Below, piece by piece: positions 10,239-19,829 of a DNA stretch of 64,000 nt. Location of the stretch: positions 1,178,001 to 1,242,000 of the forward strand of contig NC_007354.1 of NCBI RefSeq assembly GCF_000012565.1. Direction: 5' to 3'. Below the pieces are notes generated by a model, which saw nothing but the letters and a program-made list of their open reading frames with translations, had not been told where the DNA came from and searched no databases. Every line of letters starts with the position of its first letter. The first letter of the stretch is position 1. This DNA comes from Ehrlichia canis str. Jake. GTDB taxonomy: Bacteria > Pseudomonadota > Alphaproteobacteria > Rickettsiales > Anaplasmataceae. Both the position numbers and the translations under genes were made by a program.

Positions 10239-11754
10239 ACAACTTACACCTAATTAATCCTAAACTACTCAAATTTACACACACTTTAAGCAGCAATCAG
10301 ATATTTATACTTGGTTCAGATTCTATTTAGTAAACTCAGTAAACTCATAACTAACTTAAATACGTCACTGAACACGTAATTCATATTGTCCTAATGAGCA
10401 ATTTTAAAACATGCTAAATATCTTCTATATAGTATGACACTCATTATCAACAATATAGCTTACATACAACTATCACTATTGATTCAATACAATATTCACT
10501 GATCAAACTCATATCACTTATTATGAAAGCAATTTTATTTGCAGCAACTGATATATACCTATTATTTTCACAATAATAAACCAAACACTACAATCTATAA
10601 TAGACATGCAGAAGATATCAGTGTCACCTGTTATATCAAAATATAACCAAGGAATTTACTGTATACTAATCCTTCTAATGCTTATCTGTAAACTTAAAAA
10701 TATACTCATAATTTCTGACAGATAAAACAATCATAGTGATATAAAAAGTTTACCATTTCTCACATCATAACCTCATTAACAAATATTCATGCCACTAACA
10801 TAATAACAACATTGATATATTAAGAATCACAATACCTTTCAACCAATTATTGTATAACAGCCCTAAGTAGAACATAAAATAATTAATATAATGTAAATTG
10901 ATGATGTTTTTGAACACTACCAACAGTGGCGCAACTACTTACAAATATAAAGAAACAAACTTACAAAAAACAAAGTAATAAAAAATAATAATATAATTAA
11001 AAGCAATATTTCTAGTACTTATATAGTAACTCTATAATAGACAAGCTTATTTAATAAAAATACTTGAAAAAACTATTACAGGTTACTCAAAATCAAGATT
11101 GACAAAGAATTTGCTTGAAATACTAGTTTAAAACTAGCAATACAATTTAGTGTGATATTTAATTTTTTGTAATTGAAATAAAAAATGATATTTAAAACTT
11201 ATTTGCTTTTAATATAAGTTCTAAGTATTAGCTATGTGTTTTTAAATAAGATTTTATCTTGAACTTTAACACTGTGTTCTAAACAATGCTATTAGAAATC
11301 ACAATGATAAGCATCCTTTTACAAACTTAATGATTGTTACATTTTGAATATAACAAAGAAAAATAATAAATTATTAACAAATTAGGAGTAATTACTATTT
11401 AAACTAAATGTAAATATTAGGTTTTAAAAAGCAGTATATTAATAAAAAGCTTAAGTTATTAAGTATATATTAATAAACTCATATTTAAAACCTTACAGCA
11501 TTTAATTTATTTTAAAACAACAACTACTTTGTAGTTATAAAAATATTAGAAGTCAGTTATAACCAAATGTATGTTAAAACTACCGATACTAACATTAATA
11601 TAGTATAACTGACTTACTAATTTAATCATATGTATTCATCATAATCAACTCAACTCGCGAAGAATTTTCAGAAATAGAGTTCTATATATCAGAAAAATAG
11701 TGAACATAATCAACACAACTATTCTTAAAGAATACATAACATTATAATTATTAA
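10239..11754. other. 1.5-kb gap inside the virB2 cluster
   Basis: No ORF or VirB2 remnant that I can recognise. Between about 10.9 and 11.6 kb the plus strand loses the C-over-G excess seen in most other gaps of the window. An inverted repeat (AAGTCAGTTATA near 11550-11561 and TATAACTGACTT near 11604-11615, about 42 bp apart) lies just downstream of the third pilin gene. It may be a transcription signal or a relic of a small rearrangement. Confidence 0.4.
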
Positions 11755-12132
11755 TTAAGGACCTGCTGTTGTACCTGCTACTTTACCACAATCAAACTTT
11801 CCTCCATCTTTAACACTATCTATACCACCAGCAAATTTAGATATCAACTTACCTGCACCAAAGAATATTGCCGTAAACACAACTAACATTACAATAGCTG
11901 GCCATGGTAACCTACCAAATATTGCCATAATACTTGAACCAAGTATCACTCCAGTCATTATAGGAAGACCTAATTTTTGTACAAACACAACAACATTACA
12001 TATTACCTTAGTAACTGTATCATCATCAGTAGTACCTTGCACTGCACTACTACTAAAAGCATTATTAGTAGGCAACATAAAAAACATTATGAATATAAAA
12101 AACAACAAGTACTTACTTACACTATATACCAT
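11755..12132 (-). CDS. virB2: VirB2 pilin paralog, outlying copy
   Basis: Third VirB2 homologue, 125 residues, 1.5 kb upstream of the tandem pair. It has a signal peptide ('LLFFIFIMFFMLPTNNAFS') and a core ('VICNVVVFVQKLGLPIM', 'LPWPAIVMLVVFTAIFF') almost identical to the others. The N-terminal mature region ('QGTTDDDTVT') and the tail ('KDGGKFDCGKVAGTTAGP') are divergent. The tail Cys is conserved in position. A GAGGG Shine-Dalgarno sequence precedes the ATG. The large gap suggests its own promoter and perhaps separate expression. Confidence 0.92.
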   Translation of the reverse strand: MVYSVSKYLLFFIFIMFFMLPTNNAFSSSAVQGTTDDDTVTKVICNVVVFVQKLGLPIMTGVILGSSIMAIFGRLPWPAIVMLVVFTAIFFGAGKLISKFAGGIDSVKDGGKFDCGKVAGTTAGP

Positions 12133-12953
12133 TATTAATCCCTCATAAATTTATTAAACAACAACACCAACAAAACACTCTATAATGTTTATTAAAGAAA
12201 TAAAAGACTTTTCCTAAAAATTAGTTTATACAGTAAACCATTCTTGTTTTTTTCATAATTTTAGAAAAAACTATTCGGATTTATACTAACACAACATTCA
12301 TGTATAAAACTACTGCTTAACTAATTGTATTAAAAAACTTTATCACCTAATATGTCATGCAGAGTTCTTAGGTTTTTCTATACATATAAATATTTAAAAA
12401 GTCAATTATTATTAATAGTTTAGCACTTTAGATGTTTATATCAAATATTTAATGTAGATAAAAAATTGATAGATTTTATTTTACAAATACATCATCTGTA
12501 ATATTTTTAGCAATATGTACTCATAATCATTATTTATTTGATTAATAAATAAAGTTAATTAATACAATATTTTTATTTCAGTTCTTCAATAAAAATATTA
12601 TATGATAAATACACACGAGCAAGCTATACTATTGCATAATAACTCCATATTAAAAATTTAATAGATCTATGCATGCTATTAATAATTATCTTAGGAAATC
12701 TTAAGTTATTAATATTAATTTTTTCTATATTTAATCATTAAAAAAATAAATTTTGACACATACAAGTATTTATTAATAGGGTTTTAACATATTGCCATGT
12801 ACAATGAAGCTTTTTAATTTTTGCAGCACTTAACTGTAGTAACTTAGATATTTTCATTTTAATGTTAACAATAGTTATATTTTGTTGTATATAAAACAGC
12901 ATGGAGTGTTTTAACAATGAACAAAACATTTAGTGAAATAGGTTGGCATACAT
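12133..12953. other. 820-bp divergent intergenic region virB2 / hflK
   Basis: Holds the divergent promoters of the virB2 cluster (minus) and the hflK operon (plus). I could not single out a convincing -35/-10 pair. The short reading frame on the minus strand at 12738-12929 looks random and is not annotated. Confidence 0.4.
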
Positions 12954-14021
12954 ATGTTTGATGATCATGATCCTTGGGACAGCAACAATAAAGAAGAAAA
13001 CCAAGCAAAAGGATATAAAAATTCCAATGACATTAATAAGATTATTAATCGTCTTAATAATACACTCAACTCTTTTCTACATAATAAGAAAAAAAATAAT
13101 AGCTATGGAAAAATTCAATTCATAGTAGCATTCTTAGTCATTATATCTTTATATATGGCTTCCGGGTTTTATATGGTTGAACCTGAAGAAGAAGCTGTAG
13201 AATTACTATTTGGTAAATATCATAATACTGTAGGCCCTGGATTACGTTACCATTTTCCATCACCAATAGGGCAAATCATTAAGCTCAAAGTTAAAACAAT
13301 CAATAGAGAAGAAATAGGTTCAAAGCTTTACACAGATAGTACTTCAGATCATGGAGAAGGTGTAATGTTAACTGGGGATGAAAACATAGTTAACATAAAC
13401 TTTGATGTACATTGGCGTATTAATAATGCATACAATTACTTATTTAAAGTCAGAGATAATCAAGTAGGAGATACAGTGAAAAATGCAGCTGAAAGTGCAA
13501 TGCGTGAAGTCATTGGAAAAAGTTCGATATCTTTTGCAATTGAAGGTAAAGGAAGGGCTGTAATATCACAAGAAACCAAAACATTATTACAAAATATTCT
13601 AGATCATTACGAAATGGGAGTTGAAGTCTTATCAATTCAACTTAAAAAAGTTGATCCTCCAGAAAAAGTTATTAGCTCTTTTAGAGATGTACAAAGTGCA
13701 AGAGCGGATAAAGAGAAATTGATTAATGAAGCATACGCATACCGTAATCAAGTGCTACCACGAGCTAAAGGTGAAGCTATAAAAATCAAGTTAGATGCAG
13801 AAGCATATGAAAGTGAAGTAGTTAACACAGCTGAAGGTAATGCAAAAAGATTTACTGCTCTATATAATGAATATGTACAACAGCCAGATGCAGTAAGAAA
13901 TAGACTATATCTAGAAACCATGGAAGAAATACTGAATAAAAATGACAAGGTGGTAGTAAGTGATGACCTCAAAGGTATGCTTTCTTATTTTCCACTAGCA
14001 GATCCTAAAAATAGTAGGTAA
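12954..14021 (+). CDS. hflK: HflK, membrane regulator of FtsH
   Basis: SPFH/band-7 protein of 355 residues. A hydrophilic N-terminus rich in Asn and Lys is followed by one membrane segment ('FIVAFLVIISLYMASGFYMV', about residues 55-75) and the 'V.PEEEAVELLFGKY' opening of the HflK family. The band-7 domain and an Ala/Glu-rich coiled-coil region ('EKLINEAYAYRNQVLPRAKGEA') follow. HflK forms a large periplasmic complex with HflC that encloses and restrains the FtsH protease, which is encoded at 57142 in this window. First gene of a six-gene operon; hflC follows after 4 bp. Confidence 0.95.
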   Translation: MFDDHDPWDSNNKEENQAKGYKNSNDINKIINRLNNTLNSFLHNKKKNNSYGKIQFIVAFLVIISLYMASGFYMVEPEEEAVELLFGKYHNTVGPGLRYHFPSPIGQIIKLKVKTINREEIGSKLYTDSTSDHGEGVMLTGDENIVNINFDVHWRINNAYNYLFKVRDNQVGDTVKNAAESAMREVIGKSSISFAIEGKGRAVISQETKTLLQNILDHYEMGVEVLSIQLKKVDPPEKVISSFRDVQSARADKEKLINEAYAYRNQVLPRAKGEAIKIKLDAEAYESEVVNTAEGNAKRFTALYNEYVQQPDAVRNRLYLETMEEILNKNDKVVVSDDLKGMLSYFPLADPKNSR

Positions 14022-14025
14022 GTTT

Positions 14026-14898
14026 ATGAGTAGTAACCCATTTAAATTTATATTAGGATTCTTAACTCTTGTAATAGTAGTCATATCACTAAATTCTATA
14101 TTCATTGTAGACGAAGCACACCAATCAATCGTTTTACAGTTTGGACGTGTAGTTAAACAAATACATAATAGTGGATTATACTTTAAACTACCTTTCATAC
14201 AAAAAGTTGTTTACGTTGATAAAAGAATAATTGACATTAGTTCTGACTCAAGAGAAGTTATTGCTGCAGATCAAAAAAGGTTCATTGTTGACTCTTATGC
14301 AAAATATAGAATTGTAGATCCAGTTAAATTTTACCAAACAGTTAGGACTGAAATAGGATTAAAGAACAGACTCAGTTCTATTATTGAATCAAACATTCGT
14401 GAAAAAATAGGTAATGTATCACTTATTAACTTCTTAAATGAAGCAAGATCAGAAGTTATGACAATAATACAAGAAGGAGTTAGCAAGGAATCTGAAAAAT
14501 TTGGCATAGAAATGATAGATGTCAGAATTAAACGTGCAGATCTCCCAGAAGAGAATAGTACAGCTATATTCAGACGTATGCAAACAGACAGGGAAAAAGA
14601 AGCAAAAGAAATTAGAGCAGAAGGAGAAGAAGCTTCTCAACGTATTAAATCAGATGCAGATCTTCAAACCCGTATCATCATTGCAGACGCAATTAAAGAA
14701 GCACAAATCATTAGAGGGAATGGAGAAGCAAAAGCTTCAAAAATTTACAATGATGTGTTAAAAGTTGATCCAAATTTCTTTAGTTTTTACAGAACAATGC
14801 AAGCATATAGACATGCTTTCAATGGAAAAAATACAAGGATAATTTTATCACCTAACAATGATTTTATTAATTTATTTAATAAGGAAAGAGGTAATTAA
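14026..14898 (+). CDS. hflC: HflC, membrane regulator of FtsH
   Basis: SPFH/band-7 protein of 290 residues, the obligate partner of HflK. One N-terminal membrane segment ('FILGFLTLVIVVISLNSIFIV') is followed by 'VDEAHQSIVLQFGRVV', the HflC signature. The band-7 domain comes next, then the helical segment 'EKEAKEIRAEGEEASQRI' and the C-terminal 'FFSFYRTMQAYRHAF' typical of HflC. It starts 4 bp after hflK and ends 3 bp before the DegP gene, so the three are surely cotranscribed. The hflK-hflC-degP order is common in alphaproteobacteria. Confidence 0.95.
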   Translation: MSSNPFKFILGFLTLVIVVISLNSIFIVDEAHQSIVLQFGRVVKQIHNSGLYFKLPFIQKVVYVDKRIIDISSDSREVIAADQKRFIVDSYAKYRIVDPVKFYQTVRTEIGLKNRLSSIIESNIREKIGNVSLINFLNEARSEVMTIIQEGVSKESEKFGIEMIDVRIKRADLPEENSTAIFRRMQTDREKEAKEIRAEGEEASQRIKSDADLQTRIIIADAIKEAQIIRGNGEAKASKIYNDVLKVDPNFFSFYRTMQAYRHAFNGKNTRIILSPNNDFINLFNKERGN

Positions 14899-14901
14899 TC
14901 A

Positions 14902-16317
14902 ATGAGAAGATTTTTATTATTACTGACACTAATATTAGCAAACATTCCTATAAGTAATTTAATAGCTCAGGGCACAGAACAATATGACCCTAGGTCAGGT
15001 TTTTCTAAACTAATCAAAGAATCTACACCAGCAGTTGTTAATGTTAGTATAGTACATGATGTAACAAATGAACAGTTTCCACTAATAACTATTGAAGAAT
15101 TGTTACGTAGTATATTAGAAGGTAAACAAATAAAAAAAGATGTTCCTCAAGAAATATTAAGTGCAGGCTCAGGGTTTGTAGTAGATGAATCCGGCATAAT
15201 TGTTACTAATTATCATGTTGTACATAATGCAAAAGAGGTATATATTACATTCAGTAATAATAAATCAATTCCCGCTAAAATTTTAGGAGTAGATCCACAA
15301 ACAGACCTAGCAGTATTAAAAGTTGAAGTTAACGAAAAACTTCCTTATTTAGATTTTGGAGATTCTGACACAGCAATGGTGGGAGATTGGGTAGTCGCAA
15401 TAGGTAATCCATTTGGTCTTGGTGGTTCTGCAAGTATTGGTATCATATCTGCACGAGCAAGAGATCTTAATATTGGAACAGCAACAGAGTTCTTACAAAC
15501 TGATGCAGCTATTAATAAAGGTAATTCTGGAGGACCACTATTCAACGTAGACGGCAAAGTTATTGGTATTAACACAGCAATATTATCAACACAAAAAGGA
15601 GGAGGCAATATAGGAGTTGGATTTGCCATACCATCAAACAGCGCTGTTCCTATTATCAAAGTATTATCTCAAGGTAAAAAAGTAGAGCACGGTTGGCTCG
15701 GCGTAGTTATGCAACCAATTACTGAAGAGTTAGTAGAACCATTTAAATTAAAAGAAGTAAGTGGAGCTTTAATTACAAACATCGTTAAAGGCAGCCCAGC
15801 AGATAAAGCAAAATTACTTCCAGGTGATATCATTCTTGAATTTAATGGTACTAAAATTAATTCAATATCACAATTACATCAATTAGTGTTAAGATCAGAA
15901 GCAAATAATGAAGTGACATTAGTTGTATCACGCAATGGTAGTATTATAAATATATCAGTCAAAATAGGAAAATTTGAAAATCCTGATCCTTCAGAAAATG
16001 AACTTCCTAAAGATTCAGTTCAATCACATGAATTGGGGCTAACAGTAGGTAACATAAAACATAACCAAATCATGTCTAATGATACTACAGAAGAAGAAGT
16101 TAAAGGAGTAATGATATTAAATGTAGACTATACAAGCAATGCTTCAACTAAAAATATAAGAAAAGGTGATATTATATTACAAATCAATCAATCACCAATT
16201 AACAATCTCGAAGACTTTAAAAATGTTATGAAAAAAGTACGTAAAAATAAATCTGCAGCATTACTAATAAGCAGAGACAATATATCAATGTTCGTTACAG
16301 TCAAGCTAAAACAGTAA
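14902..16317 (+). CDS. degP: DegP/HtrA-family periplasmic serine protease
   Basis: Envelope quality-control protease of 471 residues with a signal peptide ('RRFLLLLTLILANIPISNLIA'). The catalytic triad is intact: His in 'TNYHVVHN' (about residue 104), Asp in 'DPQTDLAVLKV' (about 135), Ser in 'KGNSGGPLFN' (about 209). Two PDZ domains follow, the first starting near 'GWLGVVMQPI' and the second near 'GVMILNVDY'. HtrA proteases degrade or refold misfolded periplasmic and outer-membrane proteins. In Ehrlichia the HtrA protein is also known to be immunoreactive. Spacing is 3 bp to hflC and 1 bp to lolA. Confidence 0.95.
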   Translation: MRRFLLLLTLILANIPISNLIAQGTEQYDPRSGFSKLIKESTPAVVNVSIVHDVTNEQFPLITIEELLRSILEGKQIKKDVPQEILSAGSGFVVDESGIIVTNYHVVHNAKEVYITFSNNKSIPAKILGVDPQTDLAVLKVEVNEKLPYLDFGDSDTAMVGDWVVAIGNPFGLGGSASIGIISARARDLNIGTATEFLQTDAAINKGNSGGPLFNVDGKVIGINTAILSTQKGGGNIGVGFAIPSNSAVPIIKVLSQGKKVEHGWLGVVMQPITEELVEPFKLKEVSGALITNIVKGSPADKAKLLPGDIILEFNGTKINSISQLHQLVLRSEANNEVTLVVSRNGSIINISVKIGKFENPDPSENELPKDSVQSHELGLTVGNIKHNQIMSNDTTEEEVKGVMILNVDYTSNASTKNIRKGDIILQINQSPINNLEDFKNVMKKVRKNKSAALLISRDNISMFVTVKLKQ

Positions 16318-16318
16318 T

Positions 16319-16900
16319 ATGAAAATTAGTGTAGTATATATATTTTTTTTTATAGTATGTTTTTTCAGTGTACATTCATATTCAAGTGAGAAAATTAAAG
16401 TAGAAGCACTTTCATATTTCAATACTATACATTCTTTCAAAGCAGAGTTTGTACAAACAAATTCTGCTAATAATGTAGCTCAATATGGAACGTTAATAAT
16501 GAAAAAACCAGGACTATTGAAGTGGGACTATTATGCCCCTACTCCAGCTTCTATTATAATACAAGGTACAACTATTTCTTACTATGACAAAGAACTAGAA
16601 GAATATTCTTATGCTATAGTTAACAATCCCATCATCAATCTATTAAGCTCTGACATCAAAAACATAGAAGACATAATTTTCACAAATATAAGCACAGTAG
16701 ATAATAATAAGATAATTACTCTACAAGACAAAAAAACACAAATACTAGCAGCTGTAGTCTTTAATGTAAATCCTATAACAATTGTTGGATTAAATATAAT
16801 CAATCCAGACTCTACAATTTATATTAAGTTTTACAATATTCAAAACAACATTACTATAGAAGAATCAGAATTTAAACACAATACATTCTATTATAATTAA
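16319..16900 (+). CDS. lolA: LolA-type periplasmic lipoprotein carrier
   Basis: LolA family protein, 193 residues, with an N-terminal signal sequence ('VVYIFFFIVCFFSVHSYS'). The family core is visible: 'FNTIHSFKAEFVQTN', 'GTLIMKKPGLLKWDYYAP', 'ISYYDKELEEYSYA'. LolA ferries lipoproteins from the inner to the outer membrane, which fits the presence of lgt and lspA elsewhere in the window. It starts 1 bp after the protease gene. Sequence divergence in this family is high, so the assignment rests on the N-terminal half. Confidence 0.85.
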   Translation: MKISVVYIFFFIVCFFSVHSYSSEKIKVEALSYFNTIHSFKAEFVQTNSANNVAQYGTLIMKKPGLLKWDYYAPTPASIIIQGTTISYYDKELEEYSYAIVNNPIINLLSSDIKNIEDIIFTNISTVDNNKIITLQDKKTQILAAVVFNVNPITIVGLNIINPDSTIYIKFYNIQNNITIEESEFKHNTFYYN

Positions 16901-16906
16901 AATAAC

Positions 16907-17587
16907 ATGATAGAAACAATATCAAAAACTATAAAATATCATTTTAAAAATCCTCAACTACTACATGAAGCATTAACTCATCCGAGTATAATATCAAAGG
17001 ATTCTCTTAAATTTAACTATGAGAGACTAGAATTCTTAGGAGATGCAGTACTAAACATAGTAATATCTGAAATGCTATTTAACATTTTTCCTAAGGATAC
17101 AGAAGGTAATCTTGCTAAAAAAAAAACAGCATTAGTGTGCGGTAACCAGTTAGTAAAAGTAGCACAATCTATAAACTTAGGACAATTTATTATTATGTCA
17201 GATGGAGAAAGAACTTGTGGTGGAGCTAATAATCACAACAATCTAGAAAACGCATTAGAAGCACTAATAGGTGCAATATATCTTGATGGAGGGTTAACAG
17301 CCGCACAAAATTTCATTCATTCATTCTGGAAACACACTGCAATACATATGGATATTCCACCTCAAGATGCAAAAACTATACTACAAGAATTCATACAAGG
17401 AAAAAGATTACCTGCTCCTACATATCATATCATAGATAAATCCGGACCAGATCACAATCCAATATTTACAGTAGAATTAAGAATCCCACTATACAAAACA
17501 ATACAAGCAACTGGTAATAATAAAAAACTAGCTGAACAGAAAGCAGCAAGTCTAATGTTAAATCAAATTAAAGATCAAATAAAATGA
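16907..17587 (+). CDS. rnc: Ribonuclease III
   Basis: Double-strand-specific endoribonuclease of 226 residues, normal length. The RNase III signature 'YERLEFLGDAVLN' is at about residues 38-50, with the downstream metal-binding 'ENALEALIGAIYLDGG' block. A C-terminal double-stranded-RNA-binding domain ('DAKTILQEFIQGKRLPAPTY' through 'AEQKAASLMLNQI') follows. It matures rRNA and other transcripts. It overlaps the next gene by 4 bp (ATGA), so translation is probably coupled. Confidence 0.96.
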   Translation: MIETISKTIKYHFKNPQLLHEALTHPSIISKDSLKFNYERLEFLGDAVLNIVISEMLFNIFPKDTEGNLAKKKTALVCGNQLVKVAQSINLGQFIIMSDGERTCGGANNHNNLENALEALIGAIYLDGGLTAAQNFIHSFWKHTAIHMDIPPQDAKTILQEFIQGKRLPAPTYHIIDKSGPDHNPIFTVELRIPLYKTIQATGNNKKLAEQKAASLMLNQIKDQIK

Positions 17588-18108
17588 AACCAAGAATAAG
17601 AAACACTATTTATGGATTAATAGCAATAATACTATCTATGATATGTTTAGTGTACGCTTCTGTACCACTATATAGTATATTTTGTAAAGTAACAGGTTAT
17701 GGAGGTACAGTAAGAACAAGTAATATATCAAATTCTAAAATAGGTAACACTATTATTAAAGTCAGATTTAATGCAGATATACACAAACAACTGCCATGGA
17801 AATTCTATCCAGAAGTATCTCATGTATTTGTAAAACCAGGAGAACAAAAATTGATTTTCTACCGCGCAGAAAATCTACTTGATGAGGACACTTCAGGAAT
17901 GGCTGTATATAATGTTACACCACATAAAGTAGGAAAATATTTTAATAAGGTAGCTTGTTTTTGTTTCACCAAACAAACATTATACCCTCATCAAAAAACT
18001 ATAATGCCAGTATCATTTTTTATAGATCCAGCCATAGAAACAGATCCTGAAACTGCTGACGTAAAACTCATCACTCTTTCATATGTATTCTTTAAGTACA
18101 AAGAATAA
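17584..18108 (+). CDS. ctaG: Cytochrome c oxidase assembly protein Cox11/CtaG
   Basis: Copper chaperone of 174 residues that inserts CuB into subunit I of the aa3-type oxidase. One N-terminal membrane helix ('YGLIAIILSMICLVYASVPL') leads into the family motif 'PLYSIFCKVTGYGG'. The copper-binding pair is present in 'KVACFCFTKQTL'. The domain faces the periplasm. Last gene of the hflK operon, overlapping rnc by 4 bp. It has no obvious functional tie to the upstream genes; SURF1, another oxidase assembly factor, lies at 44053. Confidence 0.95.
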   Translation: MKPRIRNTIYGLIAIILSMICLVYASVPLYSIFCKVTGYGGTVRTSNISNSKIGNTIIKVRFNADIHKQLPWKFYPEVSHVFVKPGEQKLIFYRAENLLDEDTSGMAVYNVTPHKVGKYFNKVACFCFTKQTLYPHQKTIMPVSFFIDPAIETDPETADVKLITLSYVFFKYKE

Positions 18109-18510
18109 ACTTCATATACCGTACATTATAAACTGATTAAAAAAAATAACTATTAATATTGAGCAAAATAATTTATCTATTCAACAGATTCTTTTCAATT
18201 AGAGAGTATTCAAAAACACTACAACTACTGCTTGCAACTTTCTATCACTGATATATAAAAGTGAAATAAATTTAAAAAACTTTAGTTTTAATAGAAGAAT
18301 TTTATTAAAAGCTTTGAATCAAATTTAATTACTGATATAAAAATACTATTAAACATTAACAATGCTTAATTAAAGTATTATTATTTACCTTAATTTCATA
18401 ACCTTTATTAACAATTTCATAATAAAAATACTTTACTCTTATTTTTTTATCACTTGATATTATTAAATAATCATATAAACTCCCAAATAAACTATTGCAA
18501 GGTTATGGTA
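18109..18510. other. About 400-bp gap before the M16 protease pair
   Basis: No gene or RNA seen. It should hold the terminator of the hflK operon and the promoter of the M16 pair, but I found no strong hairpin or -35/-10 pair. Confidence 0.35.
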
Positions 18511-19827
18511 ATGATGAAATTTTTTACTTGTTTTTTCATAGTTTTCTTAACAATAGCCAATCATGCTTTATCCTTTAACATTAAAGTTACACATGAAAAA
18601 TTAGATAATGGAATGGAAGTATACGTGATTCCAAATCATCGCGCACCAGCAGTCATGCACATGGTATTATACAAAGTCGGTGGAACTGATGATCCAGTAG
18701 GATACTCTGGATTAGCACATTTTTTTGAACACTTAATGTTTAGTGGAACAGAAAAATTTCCTAATCTCATCAGCACACTTAGTAATATAGGCGGAAATTT
18801 CAATGCAAGCACATCTCAATTTTGTACTATATACTACGAATTAATACCAAAACAATATTTATCTCTTGCAATGGATATTGAATCAGACAGAATGCAGAAT
18901 TTTAAGGTTACCGACAAAGCATTAATAAGAGAACAAAAGGTAGTCTTAGAAGAAAGAAAAATGAGAGTTGAAAGCCAAGCAAAAAACATACTAGAAGAAG
19001 AAATGGAAAATGCATTTTATTACAATGGATATGGCAGACCAGTAGTAGGATGGGAACATGAAATTAGCAACTACAACAAAGAAGTTGCTGAAGCCTTTCA
19101 TAAGCTACATTATAGTCCTAATAATGCTATATTAATTGTAACTGGAGATGCAGATCCACAAGAAGTAATCACACTTGCAAAACAATACTATGGGAAAATA
19201 CCATCTAATAATAAGAAACCTTCAAGTCAAGTTAGGGTAGAACCACCGCATAAAACAAATATGACTTTAACATTAAAAGACAGTTCAGTAGAAATCCCAG
19301 AACTGTTTTTAATGTATCAAATACCAAATGGTATTACCAATAAAAACTACATACTTAACATGATGTTAGCAGAAATACTCGGTAGTGGTAAATTCAGCCT
19401 GCTTTACAATGATTTGGTAATTAACAATCCAATAGTTACATCGATAAAAACAGATTATAATTACTTAACTGACAGCGATAATTACCTTTCCATTGAAGCT
19501 ATACCTAAAAACGGGATCTCTACAGAAGCTGTAGAACAAGAAATTCATAAATGTATAAATAATTATTTAGAAAATGGAATTTCAGCAGAATATTTAGAAA
19601 GTGCAAAGTATAAAGTAAAAGCACATTTAACTTATGCATTTGACGGACTAACTTTCATATCATATTTTTATGGCATGCATCTAATACTAGGAGTACCGCT
19701 ATCAGAAATCAGTAATATTTACGATACCATAGACAAAGTAAGTATCCAAGATGTTAACTCCGCTATGGAAAATATCTTTCAAAACAATATAAGATTAACC
19801 GGGCATTTATTACCTAATGGAGAATAG
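18511..19827 (+). CDS. M16-family zinc peptidase, catalytic subunit
   Basis: Pitrilysin/mitochondrial-processing-peptidase-like protein with a signal peptide ('KFFTCFFIVFLTIANHALSF'). The inverted zinc motif HxxEH is intact ('AHFFEHLMFSG'), and the downstream Glu lies in 'REQKVVLEERKMR'. The reading frame extends up to 18454, but AAGG at 18499-18502 is placed 8 nt before the ATG at 18511. I therefore take 18511 (MMKFFTC, 438 residues). It is followed after 2 bp by a related gene without the zinc motif. The two probably form a periplasmic heterodimeric peptidase. Substrate unknown. Confidence 0.9.
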   Translation: MMKFFTCFFIVFLTIANHALSFNIKVTHEKLDNGMEVYVIPNHRAPAVMHMVLYKVGGTDDPVGYSGLAHFFEHLMFSGTEKFPNLISTLSNIGGNFNASTSQFCTIYYELIPKQYLSLAMDIESDRMQNFKVTDKALIREQKVVLEERKMRVESQAKNILEEEMENAFYYNGYGRPVVGWEHEISNYNKEVAEAFHKLHYSPNNAILIVTGDADPQEVITLAKQYYGKIPSNNKKPSSQVRVEPPHKTNMTLTLKDSSVEIPELFLMYQIPNGITNKNYILNMMLAEILGSGKFSLLYNDLVINNPIVTSIKTDYNYLTDSDNYLSIEAIPKNGISTEAVEQEIHKCINNYLENGISAEYLESAKYKVKAHLTYAFDGLTFISYFYGMHLILGVPLSEISNIYDTIDKVSIQDVNSAMENIFQNNIRLTGHLLPNGE

Positions 19828-19829
19828 TT

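Noticed and set aside
10850-11700. Replication origin in the skew-changing gap
   Set aside because: No cluster of DnaA boxes seen and none of the genes that usually flank rickettsial origins.
10239-11754. A fourth, decayed virB2 in the large gap
   Set aside because: I searched for the conserved core (the stretch encoding LPWPAIVMLVVF and the VICNV segment) on both strands by eye and found no recognisable trace.
12738-12929. 63-residue frame on the minus strand before hflK
   Set aside because: Composition is that of random AT-rich translation (Cys, Ile, Leu, Asn), with no ribosome-binding site and no family resemblance.
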